Positions 32,021 through 42,465 of a DNA stretch of 64,000 bases are shown here, in pieces. Position numbers and translations under genes: made by a program. The notes beneath the pieces were generated by a model. That model saw only the letters and a list, made by a program, of their open reading frames with translations, did not search any database and was not told the DNA's origin. This stretch comes from Yponomeuta sedellus (Eukaryota > Arthropoda > Insecta > Lepidoptera > Yponomeutidae), in the NCBI GenBank assembly GCA_934045075.1, contig OW203725.1, positions 15,374,269-15,438,268 on the forward strand, read 5' to 3'. The number at the start of each line of letters is the position of its first letter. The stretch's first letter is position 1.

Positions 32021-32210
32021 TCAATCAATCAATCAGCCCATATTTATCCACTGCTGGACATAGGCCTCCCTTCTTTTTGATCTCGGCCATCCTCATCCAG
32101 CCACTGCCGGTAATCTGCCTCAGGCCGTCGGTCCAGCAAGCCTGCGGGTGTTCTATGCTGAGTTTTCCAGTTCTTGGTCTCCACTAGAGGACAAGAATCG
32201 TAGTCTACAA
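32021..32210 (-). mobile_element. RTE-like LINE 3' end fragment
   Basis: (ATCA)n at the left is the reversed tail; it is followed by CCACTGCTGGACATAGGCCT then CC, and by sequence whose minus-strand translation resembles the decayed RTE C-terminus. The short tetranucleotide tail (TGAT)n is notable. Confidence 0.65.
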
Positions 32211-32255
32211 TTAAACTCACAAAATAAAAAAAAAACTGACTATATTTATATCGAT

Positions 32256-32615
32256 ATCAACCCTTGTATGTGCCTACTGCTGGGGCATGGGTCTCTTCCT
32301 GCATCGCAGGAAGGTTAGACCATACTCCACCTCAGGGGCCAAGTCGTGGTTGATGGAAGACTGTAAGACCATAGCGAGCCTTACTGTCAGAAGTTATAAA
32401 TCCACTCATAAGGCCTCTGACATGGCTTAACGACTGTCATTACATGACAGGCGACACCAACGGCTCAACGTGCCTTGCGAAGCACGGAAGAGCTCGGAAA
32501 AATGCCACTAGCGGTAGTCACGGGACGGTGACCCATCCTGCACCCGACCGCGCCTGTTGTTGCTTAAGTCAAGTGATTGATTCCAATCATTCGGATCGAC
32601 TAGGCCACGAGCGCT
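32256..32615 (-). mobile_element. 5S-derived SINE, copy B
   Basis: The 5S-like core is at about 32519..32570 (TTAAGCAACAACAGGCGCGG on the minus strand, then GGATGGGTCACCGTCCCGTG). The 3' end at the left is followed by an ATATCGATAT tail. Near full length. Confidence 0.85.
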
Positions 32616-33050
32616 ACTTATATAAAATGAAAGTCTATTTTATTAGGGAAAACCAACAGGTACATGTTATATATTAAATAATAATTTTCTTAACTAAGTT
32701 ATGGAAACACGTAACCCATGACGTTCTCCAGTCACTATGACTTTCCGCAGATAATATTGGATGCCATTGGAGGTACATATTAGGTACACTAACAAACTGC
32801 TTAAATTTGCTATTGGTTTTGTTGGTGCGGTCACATTTATTCCTGTCAGTTTATCGTCTCATCAGAATCGACGTCCCATCCATTACGGGCGGGGTGTAGG
32901 CCGCAGGATCTGTCAGCAATTTGACGCAGTCACGAGAAATTAGGTTATGCAAATACGATGGTTTCTGAGCTGCTCTCTGGCTGTCTTGCTGATGAATAAC
33001 TATAAAAATGTATACCTACCACAGATGAAACAAATCCATGATTCAATTTT
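32616..33050. other. Unassigned stretch
   Basis: No recognised gene. The open stretch 32761..32943 (plus, 60 codons) is not supported by anything else. Confidence 0.4.
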
Positions 33051-33200
33051 CAGTAACCGCTATTTGACACGTATCAAATTTGACGCGATAAATTAATATT
33101 CCTATAGTATTTAGCGTAAGAAACCGAAACATATTGATTTTGGTAAGTAAGTACGCAGGATGGCTGCAAAACTTGCAAAGTAAAAAATTTTTTTCCTCGT

Positions 33201-33475
33201 TTATTTCGTAACGGCGAAAATGCTATCCGCGATCTTGAAACCATCTAAAGTATGTAAACAAACATTTTTCAGCCAGAGCCAGTGGACATTGATTATTATA
33301 GGACTTACATCAAAGTGATTTTCACATAAATACACCCGAGTTTCAATTGATAAAGAGTCGGGTTCTCTTTTGGCAAGTTTGAGCCAAGTTTTTCTAATGT
33401 TAATTTCACTGGGTACACGAATCCACAACTTCCCGGGGGTCTTTATTGACGTGTTTTTTCATTCTCGAACAATGC
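33201..33475 (-). pseudogene. THAP-type zinc finger remnant inside the DNA transposon
   Basis: Roughly 75-80 codons covering the middle and C-terminal half of a THAP domain (RVPSE, TWLKLAKR, CENHFDVSP). THAP domains bind DNA and in transposases recognise element ends. The upstream part is closed by a stop and no catalytic domain follows. Confidence 0.6.
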
Positions 33476-33705
33476 AATAATGATAATTGGTATGTTTTGG
33501 ATGTAAATTAGATGAAATCATGGTTGCGTTGTTGTTATTTCACTATGCTCAGAGATCATTACAGAAAATTGAATGTCAAACTTTGTTTACAATTTTTTGA
33601 ACTTCAAATTATAGACAAAAATGGCTGACTGCGTTTTTGGCTGTTTAGGAAAATGAAGTTTTAAAATATATTTTTATGTTGCTTTTAGGTCATACTATTT
33701 TTATT

Positions 33706-33952
33706 TTAATGCACTAACCCGTGCTAAGGAACAAATTTAAAAAATTAGCTGCCTGTACGTAATACAGAGAATAGTGTAAAGAGGTTCGAAATTTCACTGA
33801 TGCCGTGAGTCGCCCCGCCCATTGGCTCAATTGGTAGAGCGCTGGCACGGATAGCCAGAGGTTGCGGGTTCCAATCCCGGCATGGGTGAAATTTTTAGCC
33901 TCTAAATAGGTTTTTAAATTTGTTCCTTAGCACGGGTTAGTGCATAAAAATA
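33706..33952 (+). mobile_element. tRNA-like element with terminal inverted repeats, copy g
   Basis: The left end TTTTAATGCACTAACCCGTG, AAGGAACAAATTTAAAAA and the right end TTTTTAAATTTGTTCCTTAG, CACGGGTTAGTGCA are about 40-bp inverted repeats. Between them lie a short body (CTGCCTGTACGTAATACAGA) and a full tRNA-like fold: acceptor CGCCCAT/ATGGGTG, A box TGGCTCAATTGG, B box GGTTCCAATCC. Confidence 0.75.
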
Positions 33953-33954
33953 AT

Positions 33955-34232
33955 AATAGTATAATCATGTAGGTACAGTGATATCGTTCCGATGTTAAAC
34001 CTAACTGCAAAGTAGGTAGTCGGGGCTGTAAGTAATGCAATTTGCTTAAGTCAGATGTCGCTGCCTGTACGTAATACAGAGAATAGTGTAAAGAGGTTCG
34101 AAATTTCACTGATGCCGTGAGTCGCCCATTGGCTCAATTGGTAGAGCGCTGGTACGGATAGCCAGAGGTTGCGGGTTCGAATCCCGGCATGGGTGAAATT
34201 TTTAGCCTCTAAATAGGTTTTTAAATTTTCTT
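33955..34232 (+). mobile_element. tRNA-like element, copy h (long body)
   Basis: It has about 170 bases of body (GGTACAGTGATATCGTTCCG, GTCAGATGTCGCTGCCTG) before the tRNA-like part with A box TGGCTCAATTGG (about 34130) and B box GGTTCGAATCC (about 34168), then TAGCCTCTAAATAGG. The final CCTTAGCACGGG part is missing, so the copy ends inside the THAP element. Confidence 0.75.
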
Positions 34233-34331
34233 TTAGGTCCTCAAAAAATATACTAAAATATTTTTTGGTCTAATGGAAGAGTTATTTATCGTTTAGGACT
34301 TACTTGAAAAAAAGAGAGTCAAATAGCGGAT

Positions 34332-35228
34332 TAGAGAAACTGACTTCGGTGTAAAACGCATTAAGGTTTTTACTCGAGACATTTTAACCATCCTGTACTT
34401 AACAAACAAATAAGTGTCCAAACAGATAGGGAAATGAACCGGCTACTATACTTACAAGATATTGCGTCATGTGGTCCTTTACTTTGTTAATCAAACAAAT
34501 GGAACAATAATGTTCTTATGTGGAGCGTTTTGTTACACATAAACCAGTCAAGTTACTTATAAATGGCACTTAAATTAGCAAAGACAGAATATCACAGCTT
34601 CGCTTGGGGCGCCCGCCGACCCGTTTACTTTCTTACTTAAATTAACCCGTTATAATGGAGTCTTGATTTTAGATGAATTTACAGGAAATGGTGGTGAACG
34701 ACATGCTAGCAATTTTAGAGGCATTAGGCACTCAGAGATGAGTGCTCGTGATTGGCAAATACCGCTCTTTGTAAATTGAAGACGCGGGCAACTCCGCTTA
34801 GCAAGCTCGAGCATGGCCTGTCAGTCGTTTGAATTTCGTCGACTTCTTGTTATTTGTTCATTATTTGCAATTGAACAAGAAAATTGCTTTTCTTTCGAAC
34901 ATGGAGCGTGGAATGTGATTTTAATACTTTAGTGATTGTATTTGCATATCAGAGTGGAACAGGCGTGAAGTTGATTTTCAATGGGCTGTTTTCAAACAAA
35001 AAATATATTGGCTTTTTCGGTTTAAAGCGCATTTAGGTTCTTAGAGGTAGGTCAGGTTTTGGTATTGCATCAAACAATACAAAGCTGGTAATTAACAAAA
35101 AGAACCGGAGAATAATCGAATAATCGCCTCTCTATCATATAATATTGCAGTCCTATTATTTAAAAAAATATTTGTATTCCTATTAATTTGAACGAGAGGT
35201 TCAAATAATAGGAATACATTTTTTTTGT
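34332..35228. other. Unassigned stretch
   Basis: No gene or repeat recognised. A small inverted pair (TAGGAATACA / TGTATTCCTA) lies at about 35170-35220. Confidence 0.4.
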
Positions 35229-35285
35229 AGCCTACACTCGTCCCACTGTAGGGTAGAGGTTTTCTCTCGGAAAAAGAGAGTAATA
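35229..35285 (-). mobile_element. SINE short-form 3' end scrap
   Basis: TGTAGCCTACACTCGTCCCA, CTGTAGGGTAGAGG is the reversed 3' terminus of the short-form SINE. Confidence 0.5.
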
Positions 35286-35690
35286 TTAGAAATAGTAAGT
35301 AATATGAAAATTCACTAAGTCTGGGTGCGGTGAGAATAAGAGGAACTTCTCACAATTACAGACGTCAAAGTGTCAGTATTGCCCGATAAAATAAATATTT
35401 TTTTTTATGTGCTGAAATTACTGACTGTGGACATTGAAAAGATAGAACGCCACACAGCGATGTGGGTGAAAATAGCGTCCCTAATTTTAGTGTACCTAAA
35501 AAACACCTCAAAAATATCTTGAAGCGTCAAAGTGATAAAATATATGAATGACCGTGTCATTTCATTGCGTCGTCTAAAGAGTTTGATTTTTTCAAACTTC
35601 AAGGGATAGCAGACTTGAGTATTTGATATTAATTTCAACTTGATACATGAGCGCGTTCCTGACAAAAATGGTATTCACAGACCGACGGGT
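35286..35690. other. Unassigned stretch
   Basis: Nothing recognised. Confidence 0.4.
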
Positions 35691-36180
35691 GTACTGATGG
35701 ACTGACAGACTGGTGAACTGATAGACTGACAGACTGGCTACTGACAGACTGATGGACTGACGGACTGACGGAATGACGGACTGACGGAGTGACGGACTGA
35801 CGGACTGACGGACTGACGGAGTGACGGACTGACGGACTGACGGACTGACGGACTGACGGACTGACGGACTGACGGACTGACGGACTGACGGACTGACGGA
35901 CTGACGGTCTGACGGACTGACGGACTGACGGACTGACGGACTGACGGACTGACGGACTGACGGACTGACGAACTGACGGACTGACGGACTGACGGACTGA
36001 CGGACTGACGGACTGACGGACTGACGGGCTGACGGACTGACGGACTGACGTACTGACGGACTGACGGACTGACGGACTGACGGACTGACGGACTGACGGA
36101 TTGATGGGCCGAGGGACTGGTGGACTGACGAACTGATGGTCAGATGGCGGAATGGACGGACGAACCCACGAACAGACGGA
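35691..36180. repeat. Minisatellite, 8-bp unit (CTGACGGA)n
   Basis: A core of clean CTGACGGA units from about 35760 to 36100 is flanked on both sides by degenerate versions (CTGATGGA, CTGACAGA). The unit probably arose from a 4-bp (CTGA/CGGA) repeat. The open frame through it reads SPSVRQSV repeats and is a repeat artefact. Confidence 0.9.
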
Positions 36181-36590
36181 CAAGAAAATAATTATGTCGG
36201 GGTTCTGTTCTTTCTTTTCGCGATACGCAGCCCTAAAAGGTAACTCACTTTTCATTATTAACTTGTAATAGTTGTTTGGGTTTTTCGGGAGGTTGTTGTT
36301 GCCAAAAAAGAGTGTAAGTGGAAGAGTCCAACTCAATCCTCGCCGTCACTAGCGACTACCCCACATCCACTTTGAGTAATTTATCGCACCATTACTCATA
36401 AACAGGCATGGCCGATGTCTTTGTATATCTTTACTACTAACTGTAGTAAATAGTTGGTAGTAGTTATCCCTAAAGAACTATGTGGATTTCAAAACTAAAC
36501 GCACGCAAACTCCCGCAAGTCTCATCAATTTGAGGTAAAAATCACGACCGCAACTGCGAGGATGGTGACATTACACGAGTTCGCATCTTA
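36181..36590. other. Unassigned stretch
   Basis: No gene or repeat recognised. Confidence 0.4.
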
Positions 36591-36599
36591 TGCACTATT

Positions 36600-36715
36600 G
36601 TGCGGGCAACATACCATAACTTAACCTCACGCCTGTATCCCAGAGGGGTAGGCAGATACCAGAGACCGCCACTTGCCACGATCCTGACAGATCACCTTCG
36701 CTTCATCAACGTTCA
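36600..36715 (+). repeat. Dispersed repeat (CCAGAGACCG family), best copy
   Basis: CTCACGCCTGTATCCCAGAG, GGTAGGCAGATACCAGAGAC, CACTTGCCACGATCCTGAC. Related stretches at 1495, 20825 and 45600 share the order of these blocks. Confidence 0.45.
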
Positions 36716-36792
36716 TTAGTCGTTGCATGCACGCACGGCGGTTCATGATACTTTTATCTTCCCCTTTATCTATACACTCCCTATTTGGTTAA

Positions 36793-36876
36793 AGCATGTG
36801 GTGGAGTATGGCCTAACCTTCCTGCGATGCAGGAAGAGACCCGTGCCCCAGCAGTGGGGACTTACAAGGGTTGATA
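36793..36876 (+). mobile_element. 5S-derived SINE, 3'-end fragment
   Basis: GTGGTGGAGTATGGCCTAAC, CTGCGATGCAGGAAGAGACC, CCCCAGCAGTGGGGACTTAC, AAGGGTTGAT: the last 80 or so bases of the family. 5'-truncated. Confidence 0.75.
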
Positions 36877-36944
36877 ACGATGTTCGCCTGGGAGCTTACT
36901 GGCCCTTCTAACCACGTAAGTTATAGTACTAAGTACTAATACCA

Positions 36945-37020
36945 TTCATTAACCGTGAAGGAAAACATCGTGAGGAAACCCTTAAGTCTGAAGCGTTAAC
37001 ATTCCTCAGCGCTTGCTACG
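36945..37020 (+). mobile_element. SINE body scrap
   Basis: CGTGAAGGAAAACATCGTGA, GGAAACCC and CCTCAGCGCTTG are the middle of the tRNA-headed SINE. No head or tail. Confidence 0.45.
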
Positions 37021-37425
37021 TTCAATGGTTCAACTAGAGGCTATGTACGGAAATCTCAGTATAGTTACCATCGTCCATATAAAGGACGTTAATTCCACAA
37101 TAATTATTGCTGAATCAGAGAACACCCTCAGGTCTATGAGTTGCTCGCTAAAGTTCTGGAGCCTGTTGGAAATGGAACAAATGATTTACTATGACGGTTC
37201 GACGTACATTGCAAAGTCGACCAACCCACATTTAAGAAGTAGGAAGACTCGGCTACGGAATGTTTAATGAATAGTCATAATAAACTGTGAATTGTAGTTT
37301 AATGAAACGCGACCCTGATTGACTGATATATAATAGTCATAGTAATATTCATCGAGTTTTTGTCTGGCGGCTCCCTTACGCAGCAGCCTAAAAATATTCG
37401 TTATCTATGATACTAAAGTATAATA
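37021..37425. other. Unassigned stretch
   Basis: An 84-codon open stretch (37013..37267, plus) overlaps it; no family recognised and it starts inside a SINE scrap. Confidence 0.4.
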
Positions 37426-37427
37426 AC

Positions 37428-37712
37428 GGTAAAGTTAGGAATGGCTGTGTGGTGTCGGCCTAGAAAATAGTACCAACCCAAATTCTTCGCGCGAGTGTCG
37501 TAAAAGGCGACTAAGAGAACCAAACCGGGGGGTGGGCAGCAGCAGCAGCGCCCCCTGCTGTACAATTCCACCAAACTGCGATACCCAACCCGCATGCCCA
37601 GCGTGGGGATTATGGGCACTACCCCCCAATGATGGCACAACCTTGCGCTATGGCGCTCATTAGGGGAGGGCTATGGCCAGCAGTGGAATAATATAGCCCG
37701 AAGAAGAAGTTA
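37428..37712 (+). mobile_element. LINE 3' end with (GAA)n tail
   Basis: TGGTGTCGGCCTAGAAAATA, GTGTCGTAAAAGGCGACTAA, CCCGCATGCCCAGCGTGGGG, TGCGCTATGGCGCTCATTAG, GGCTATGGCCAGCAGTGGAA, then AGCCCGAAGAAGAAG. The same end at 60275..60438 is followed by the (ACAT)n array. RTE-like by its CCAGCAGTGGA terminus. Confidence 0.7.
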
Positions 37713-38250
37713 GGAATAAACATCAACCGTCTATGTTTTTGGTTCTGATTAAATATTTTTTAATGCATATGTCTATAAAAAAATCTTGCTTGACAAACCT
37801 AAAATAGCTTATGCTTGATATCACTGACCTTCGGGTTTGTCTAGTGTAAACAATTCAGCGACTTGATGGATGTATTTTGGCGAGTTTTGTCAACGGTCTG
37901 TTTACTTATGCACTGATGAGTGAATTTTAAGTTGTTTATGTATAATAATAAGGTTTAATATAAGTTACAATATACATATTAAGTTAGAGCGCTTCGCCAA
38001 TACATTGCTTTGTGTCAAAATTTGTGTAACAATATTCTTGAAATTGCCAATCCGCGGTGAGATAGGGCCTGTACCCTGCAGTGTGACCTTTATAGGCTAC
38101 ATAAAAAATGCACCAATTGAGTATTAATATAAAGAAACGCGGTGGTTTTGGTAAGAAATGTTTTAAAATATGATTTTTCGATTACCTTCGTGCTGCAGTC
38201 TTTCTTCTTCTGCGGATTGATAAACTTTGCTTCGTTTTGGCGTGGTTAAG
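37713..38250. other. Mostly unassigned
   Basis: 38040..38110 is a SINE short-form 3' scrap (TTGCCAATCCGCGGTGAG ... TATAGGCTACATAAAA). Otherwise nothing recognised. Confidence 0.4.
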
Positions 38251-38252
38251 AT

Positions 38253-38470
38253 AAGATAAGATAAGAATATTCTTTATTGTACACTGGAAAAACAACAAAT
38301 ACAAAACAATTGCAAATATACATAGCACAATTGGCGGCCTTATTGCTAAAAGCAATTTCTTCCAGACAACCTTACGATGGAAAGTGCAAATTTGAATATT
38401 GATACATACTTATACTTAATAATAATACACTTACATACCGTTACTTATATAAACTTATAATTTATTATAA
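38253..38470 (-). mobile_element. CR1-like LINE 3' end
   Basis: AAGATAAGATAAGAATATTC, TTTATTGTACACTGG, GCACAATTGGCGGCCTTATT, TCTTCCAGACAACC: the reversed CR1-like terminus with a (GATAA)-type tail remnant. Confidence 0.7.
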
Positions 38471-38695
38471 ACATACATATATATATATCTTATAATAATA
38501 AGATTTTATTACACTGAATAAATAAACAATAAAATTAAACATAACGCGGTTTCACCAACGAGAATCCGTCACTTACGACGCTTGAATACAAGTTGTTGCC
38601 AAAAACGGCCTCTTTGTTATTAAATTTGTTTCTGTCACTATTTTAGTAAATGGGATATAATAAATGATTGTATATACCCATATCGATCGATCGAC

Positions 38696-39056
38696 ATCAA
38701 ACCTTGTAGGTATATCTCCACTGCTGGGACACGAGTCTCCTGCATCGCAGGAAGGTTATGCCATACTCCACCACGGGAGCAAGTCCGGGTTGGTAGAGGA
38801 TTGTAAGACAGTGGCGAGCCTTACTGTCAGAAGTTATCAAGCCGCCCATAAGGCCTCCGACATGACTTAACGACTGCCGTTACATGACAGCCGGCACCAA
38901 CGGTTTAACGTGCTTTGCGAAGCACGGAAGCGCTCGGAAAAAATGCTACTAGCGATAGTCACGGCACGATCACCCATTCAGCACCTGACCGCGCCTGTTG
39001 TTGCTTAACACAAGTGATTGATTCCAATCACTCGGTTCCACTAGGCCACGAGCGCT
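38696..39056 (-). mobile_element. 5S-derived SINE, copy C
   Basis: Full-length arrangement with an (ATCG)n 3' tail at 38682..38695. The 5S-like core is at about 38960..39010. The 5' head AGCGCTCGTGGCCTAGTGGA is at the right end. Confidence 0.85.
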
Positions 39057-39462
39057 ATACGAATATATTGAAATATATATAATATATAGCTATTGGCTAT
39101 ATGTAATCTCTTATTGGTGGCACTAATTAACACTTGAACCATTCTAACACTTTACGGCCCGACGGTAGCGGCTTACATTCTAAATTCAGCAAATAGAATG
39201 TTAACTCGTTATGTTGAAATATTTTTTATTCAATTAAAGGAAGCCACTTAAAGTAAGAGTTCCCTAGTTAGAATGACAAAAGGATTAGATTGGTGAAAAC
39301 GGCCTTGAGCCAAAATATTTCAAAATGGCATAAAAAAAATGCAAAATCCTGGTATCTAGGAATGCCGATGAATGACTGCTTCAATAATGACTAATATTAG
39401 AAATATAGTAAAAAAAGTTATTACTACTAAGGTACTTTAACGAATTTACATTCTGTTTCGTT
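39057..39462. other. Unassigned AT-rich stretch
   Basis: Nothing recognised. Confidence 0.4.
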
Positions 39463-39823
39463 ATCAACCCTTGTATGTCCCCACTGCTGGGGTACGGGTC
39501 TCTTCCTGCATCGCAGGAAGGTTAGGCCATACTCCACCACGGGGGCCAAGACCGGGTTGGTGGAGGATTGTAAGACAGTGGCGAGCCTTACTGTCAGAAG
39601 TTATCAAGCCGCCCATAAGGCCTCTGACATGGCTTAACGACTGCCATTATATGACAGCCGGCACCAACGGATTAACGTGCCTTGCGAAGCACGGAAGCGC
39701 TCGGAAAAATGCCACTAGCGGTAGTGACGGGACGCTCACCCATCCTGTACCTGACCGCGCCTGTTGTTGCTTAACCAAGTGATTGATTCCAATCACTCGG
39801 TTCGCCTAGGCCACGAGCGCTTC
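39463..39823 (-). mobile_element. 5S-derived SINE, copy D
   Basis: The cleanest copy. The 5S-like core is 39724..39776: on the minus strand TTAAGCAACAACAGGCGCGG, TCAGGTACAGGATGGGTGAG and CGTCCCGTCAC. These positions line up without gaps with box A, the intermediate element and box C of 5S rRNA. Confidence 0.88.
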
Positions 39824-39954
39824 TAAACATTCTGTTTACTGAATATCAATGTCCAATGTAAAATGTAAGCCGTGGCCTTCGGGCCACAGAGTGCTGGAGT
39901 AGCTTCTAAAGTGTTAACTAGTGCCATCAATAACAATAAATGTATTTTAGGTAA

Positions 39955-40062
39955 CAGTAAGGCCCGCCGCTGTCTTACTACGTGGACTTGGCCCTTATAG
40001 TGGAGAATGGCCTAACCTTCCTGCGATGCAAGAAGATACCCCTGCCCCAGCAGTGGGAACAT
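39955..40062 (+). mobile_element. 5S-derived SINE, 3'-end fragment
   Basis: AAGGCCCGCCGCTGTCTTAC, GGACTTGGCCCTTATAGTGG, AATGGCCTAACCTTCCTGCG, CCCCAGCAGTGGGAACATG, then a (ATCG)n tail at 40074-40085. 5'-truncated. Confidence 0.75.
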
Positions 40063-40162
40063 GCAAAAGGGTATCGATCGATCGATATTTCGGGATATAT
40101 ATGTTTATTTTCTTTTTTCTATAGGCATAACATAAACCTTAGCTTATCCTACCTATTCTATA

Positions 40163-40300
40163 TGGTCAGTTTCTGAATTGAGAATTTTACGAAGTAAATA
40201 TTTAAGTAATGTTCTGTCACTCTCTTTGCTGAGAAATTTGAAGAGGTAGCACTACAGTTAAGTATTTACTTAGCAAAATTCTCAATTCAGAAACTGGCGC
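40163..40300. repeat. Inverted repeat, arms about 35-40 bp
   Basis: GTCAGTTTCTGAATTGAGAA on the left is mirrored by TTCTCAATTCAGAAACTGG on the right, with AAGTAAATATTTAAG versus TTAAGTATTTACTT further in. The spacer is about 50 bases. Candidate MITE or part of a larger one. Confidence 0.65.
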
Positions 40301-40321
40301 TCAATCTCTTCTTTCATAATT

Positions 40322-41331
40322 AAGGCCGAATCTCGCAAAGAAGGAGCTAACTGAAGAAAGAAGAAGAAATCGTAGATTGTTAACCAAGCGTGGAAAGAAT
40401 CAATTCCTACTAGGACCTCGGGAATTGATTCCCGAGGTACTATTTAGACGCCCGAGCGCAGCAAGGGCGACTATAGTCCTAGTAGGAATTGATTCTTTTA
40501 CCCGTGTTACAACACCTACTTTTCATTTCGGATAGGAAAGGAGGAAAATAAAAACTCATTTTTAATATTCAAATTATAGCATAAAATATAATTACCTACG
40601 ATTTTTTTTTAATTCCGTCACAGATACATATAACAGATTAGTATGCCGCCAATTTATGCCCTAAGTTCACACTGGCTGTTTAGAAAATCACATGGCCGCA
40701 GCAATATTCAATTAGTTTTTTTTTTTTCATGAATCTCTTCACAGTTGACAGTAGATCTATTTTTAAAGTTCATTCCGGCCCTTTGGTGGGACGTGATTTG
40801 AATGAGTTTTTCCCTCTCTAGGGAGGGAAGCAGCATTTTCCACCCAATAATCATATCAAAACAACACTACTTTCCGAGTATAAGAAATGAAAACAAATCT
40901 ATTACAGCAACAGTTACACAAAACATTAGACATACTGACTATTTTATACATTGAGACGCCACAAAACAGTGTACTTAACAAAACATTTACAAACAACGGT
41001 CACGGTGTGTCTCTGCTGCTGCAATAGGCAGCTGACTCAGCATACTGCCGAGGGTATTAATTCCTCAGCACTGATTTTCCGTCAGCGCCTGTCCCATGAG
41101 GTTTCCACGCTCGGCACGTCATTAAATTGCAATATTATTTCATACTTAACTATAAGTAAAAAACGAACACATACACCGATAATAATTTTTGTTTTAACTA
41201 CACTATATAAATATAGAAATACAATCTGATTAATAATATTAAAGTCACGATTACATAGATATAATTAAAAAAACACTCAATCCAACAAAACATTAACTAA
41301 GGTGTTATCGCCTTCTTTGCGAGATTCGGCA
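40322..41331. mobile_element. Candidate DNA transposon with 20-bp inverted ends
   Basis: GCCGAATCTCGCAAAGAAGG (40324..40343) is exactly mirrored by CCTTCTTTGCGAGATTCGGC (41310..41329). The outside flanks share TAATT. No transposase is visible in about 1 kb. A second, nested palindrome lies at 40394..40498. Confidence 0.5.
40394..40498. repeat. Nested palindromes
   Basis: Outer 23-bp arms (40394..40416 and 40476..40498, AAAGAATCAATTCCTACTAG and complement) enclose an inner hairpin CTCGGGA/TCCCGAG and a further GCCC/GGGC stem. As RNA or single strand it could form a cruciform-like shape. Confidence 0.75.
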
Positions 41332-41775
41332 CTAATTGAGTACGAAATTAGTTTACAATGTTCGTGTACGACAAGTTCACTAATCATTGAGAGGAAATGC
41401 AAAGCACACGGGGAGCAATTTGCTGCTCGCATGCACCTCGCACACTGTCATTTACATTAGTTAAAGTTCGCTAAGGCGACAATCTTAACTTTGACTACGG
41501 CTTCTCTGACTGAATGCTGCGGCCGCTACTAACATAACTATTCAAGTACCTACCTATCTGCGTCTACCAATGGTACTGTTCTGTAGCTATTTGTGTATTA
41601 TTTATGTCCACACTTCACAGCTTGGCACGCGTGGCAATTGACACCAACTCTCACCTCAGAGAGCTCTACAGTGGGACGTATATGAATTATAATTTATTGT
41701 TATTATGTCCGTAGACATGTATATATTTTTGTTAAAAATGGTTTAGCTTATAAATTCGAGTTCGTTTAATTCGTT
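41332..41775. other. Mostly unassigned
   Basis: 41622..41690 is a SINE scrap (TTGGCACGCGTGGCAATTG ... CTACAGTGGGACGTATATGA). The rest is unassigned. Confidence 0.4.
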
Positions 41776-42162
41776 ATCAACCCTTGTACGTAGGTGTGAC
41801 CCCACTGCTGAGGCACGGTCTCTTCCCGCATCGCAGGAAGGTTAGGCCATACTCCACCACGGGGGCCAAGTCCGACTTGGTGGTGTATTGTAAGGCACTG
41901 TAGCGGGTCTTACTGTCAGAAGTTATCAAGCCGCCCATAAGGCCTCTGACATGGCTTAACGACTGCCATTACATGACAGACGGCACCAACGGCTTAACGT
42001 GCATTGCGAAGCACGGAGGCGCTCGAAAAAAGATCACTAGCGGTAGTAAAGAGACTCTCACCCATCCTACTCTCACCCATCCTGCACCTGACCGCGCTTG
42101 TTGTTGCTTAACTCAAGTGATTGATTGCAATCACTCGGTTCGACTAGGCCACGAGCGCTTCT
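41776..42162 (-). mobile_element. 5S-derived SINE, copy E
   Basis: Near full length, with a small internal duplication (CTCACCCATCC repeated at 42057-42083) inside the 5S-like core. Confidence 0.83.
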
Positions 42163-42274
42163 AAATTCGAAATTCGAGTATCTATATACAATTTAATAAT
42201 ATATTTTATTTATTTAACTAATATAAATAATAATAATAACTCACAATAGTAATAAGAAATAAGCCACACAAGAC

Positions 42275-42465
42275 AATCACTCGTCCTGCTTCCAAACTAG
42301 GATACCCTGTGCTCTAGTAACCAGACAGGGACATGACTAACATGGAAATACACTTAGACTGAGAATGGGGCAATGAGGCATGGTAATCAGACGCGAAACC
42401 GCTTAGCTTACAAGGCAGTCTAACATCGGATTCATTCCTAGGAAGAGAGCTATAACAGATAGATA
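42275..42465 (-). mobile_element. SINE (CTGGTTCCCA family), decayed copy
   Basis: CTGCTTCCAAACTAGGATAC, CCTGTGCTCTAGTAACCAG is the reversed 3' part; the head side is decayed. It lies head to head with the copy that begins at 42466. Confidence 0.5.

Larger units (their letters stand above)
33058..34331 (-). mobile_element. THAP-domain DNA transposon, copy 2, interrupted by two tRNA-like elements
   Basis: The left end CCGCTATTTGACACG and right end AAGAGAGTCAAATAGCGG form the terminal inverted repeat. The internal order matches copy 1 at 25273, inverted. About 33201..33428 (minus) encodes LWIRVPSEINIRKTWLKLAK ... VYLCENHFDVSP, with the C-x2-H pair (CENH) and the conserved Trp of the THAP DNA-binding fold; the N-terminal zinc cysteines are not in frame. 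33706..34232 is foreign sequence: two tandem tRNA-like elements. Without them the copy is about 750 bp. Superfamily uncertain; P-element-like and Kolobok-like transposases both carry THAP domains. Confidence 0.65.

Noticed and set aside
35635..36336. 233-codon open frame with Ser-Pro-Ser-Val-Arg-Gln repeats
   Set aside because: It follows the 8-bp minisatellite and starts and ends in unrelated sequence.
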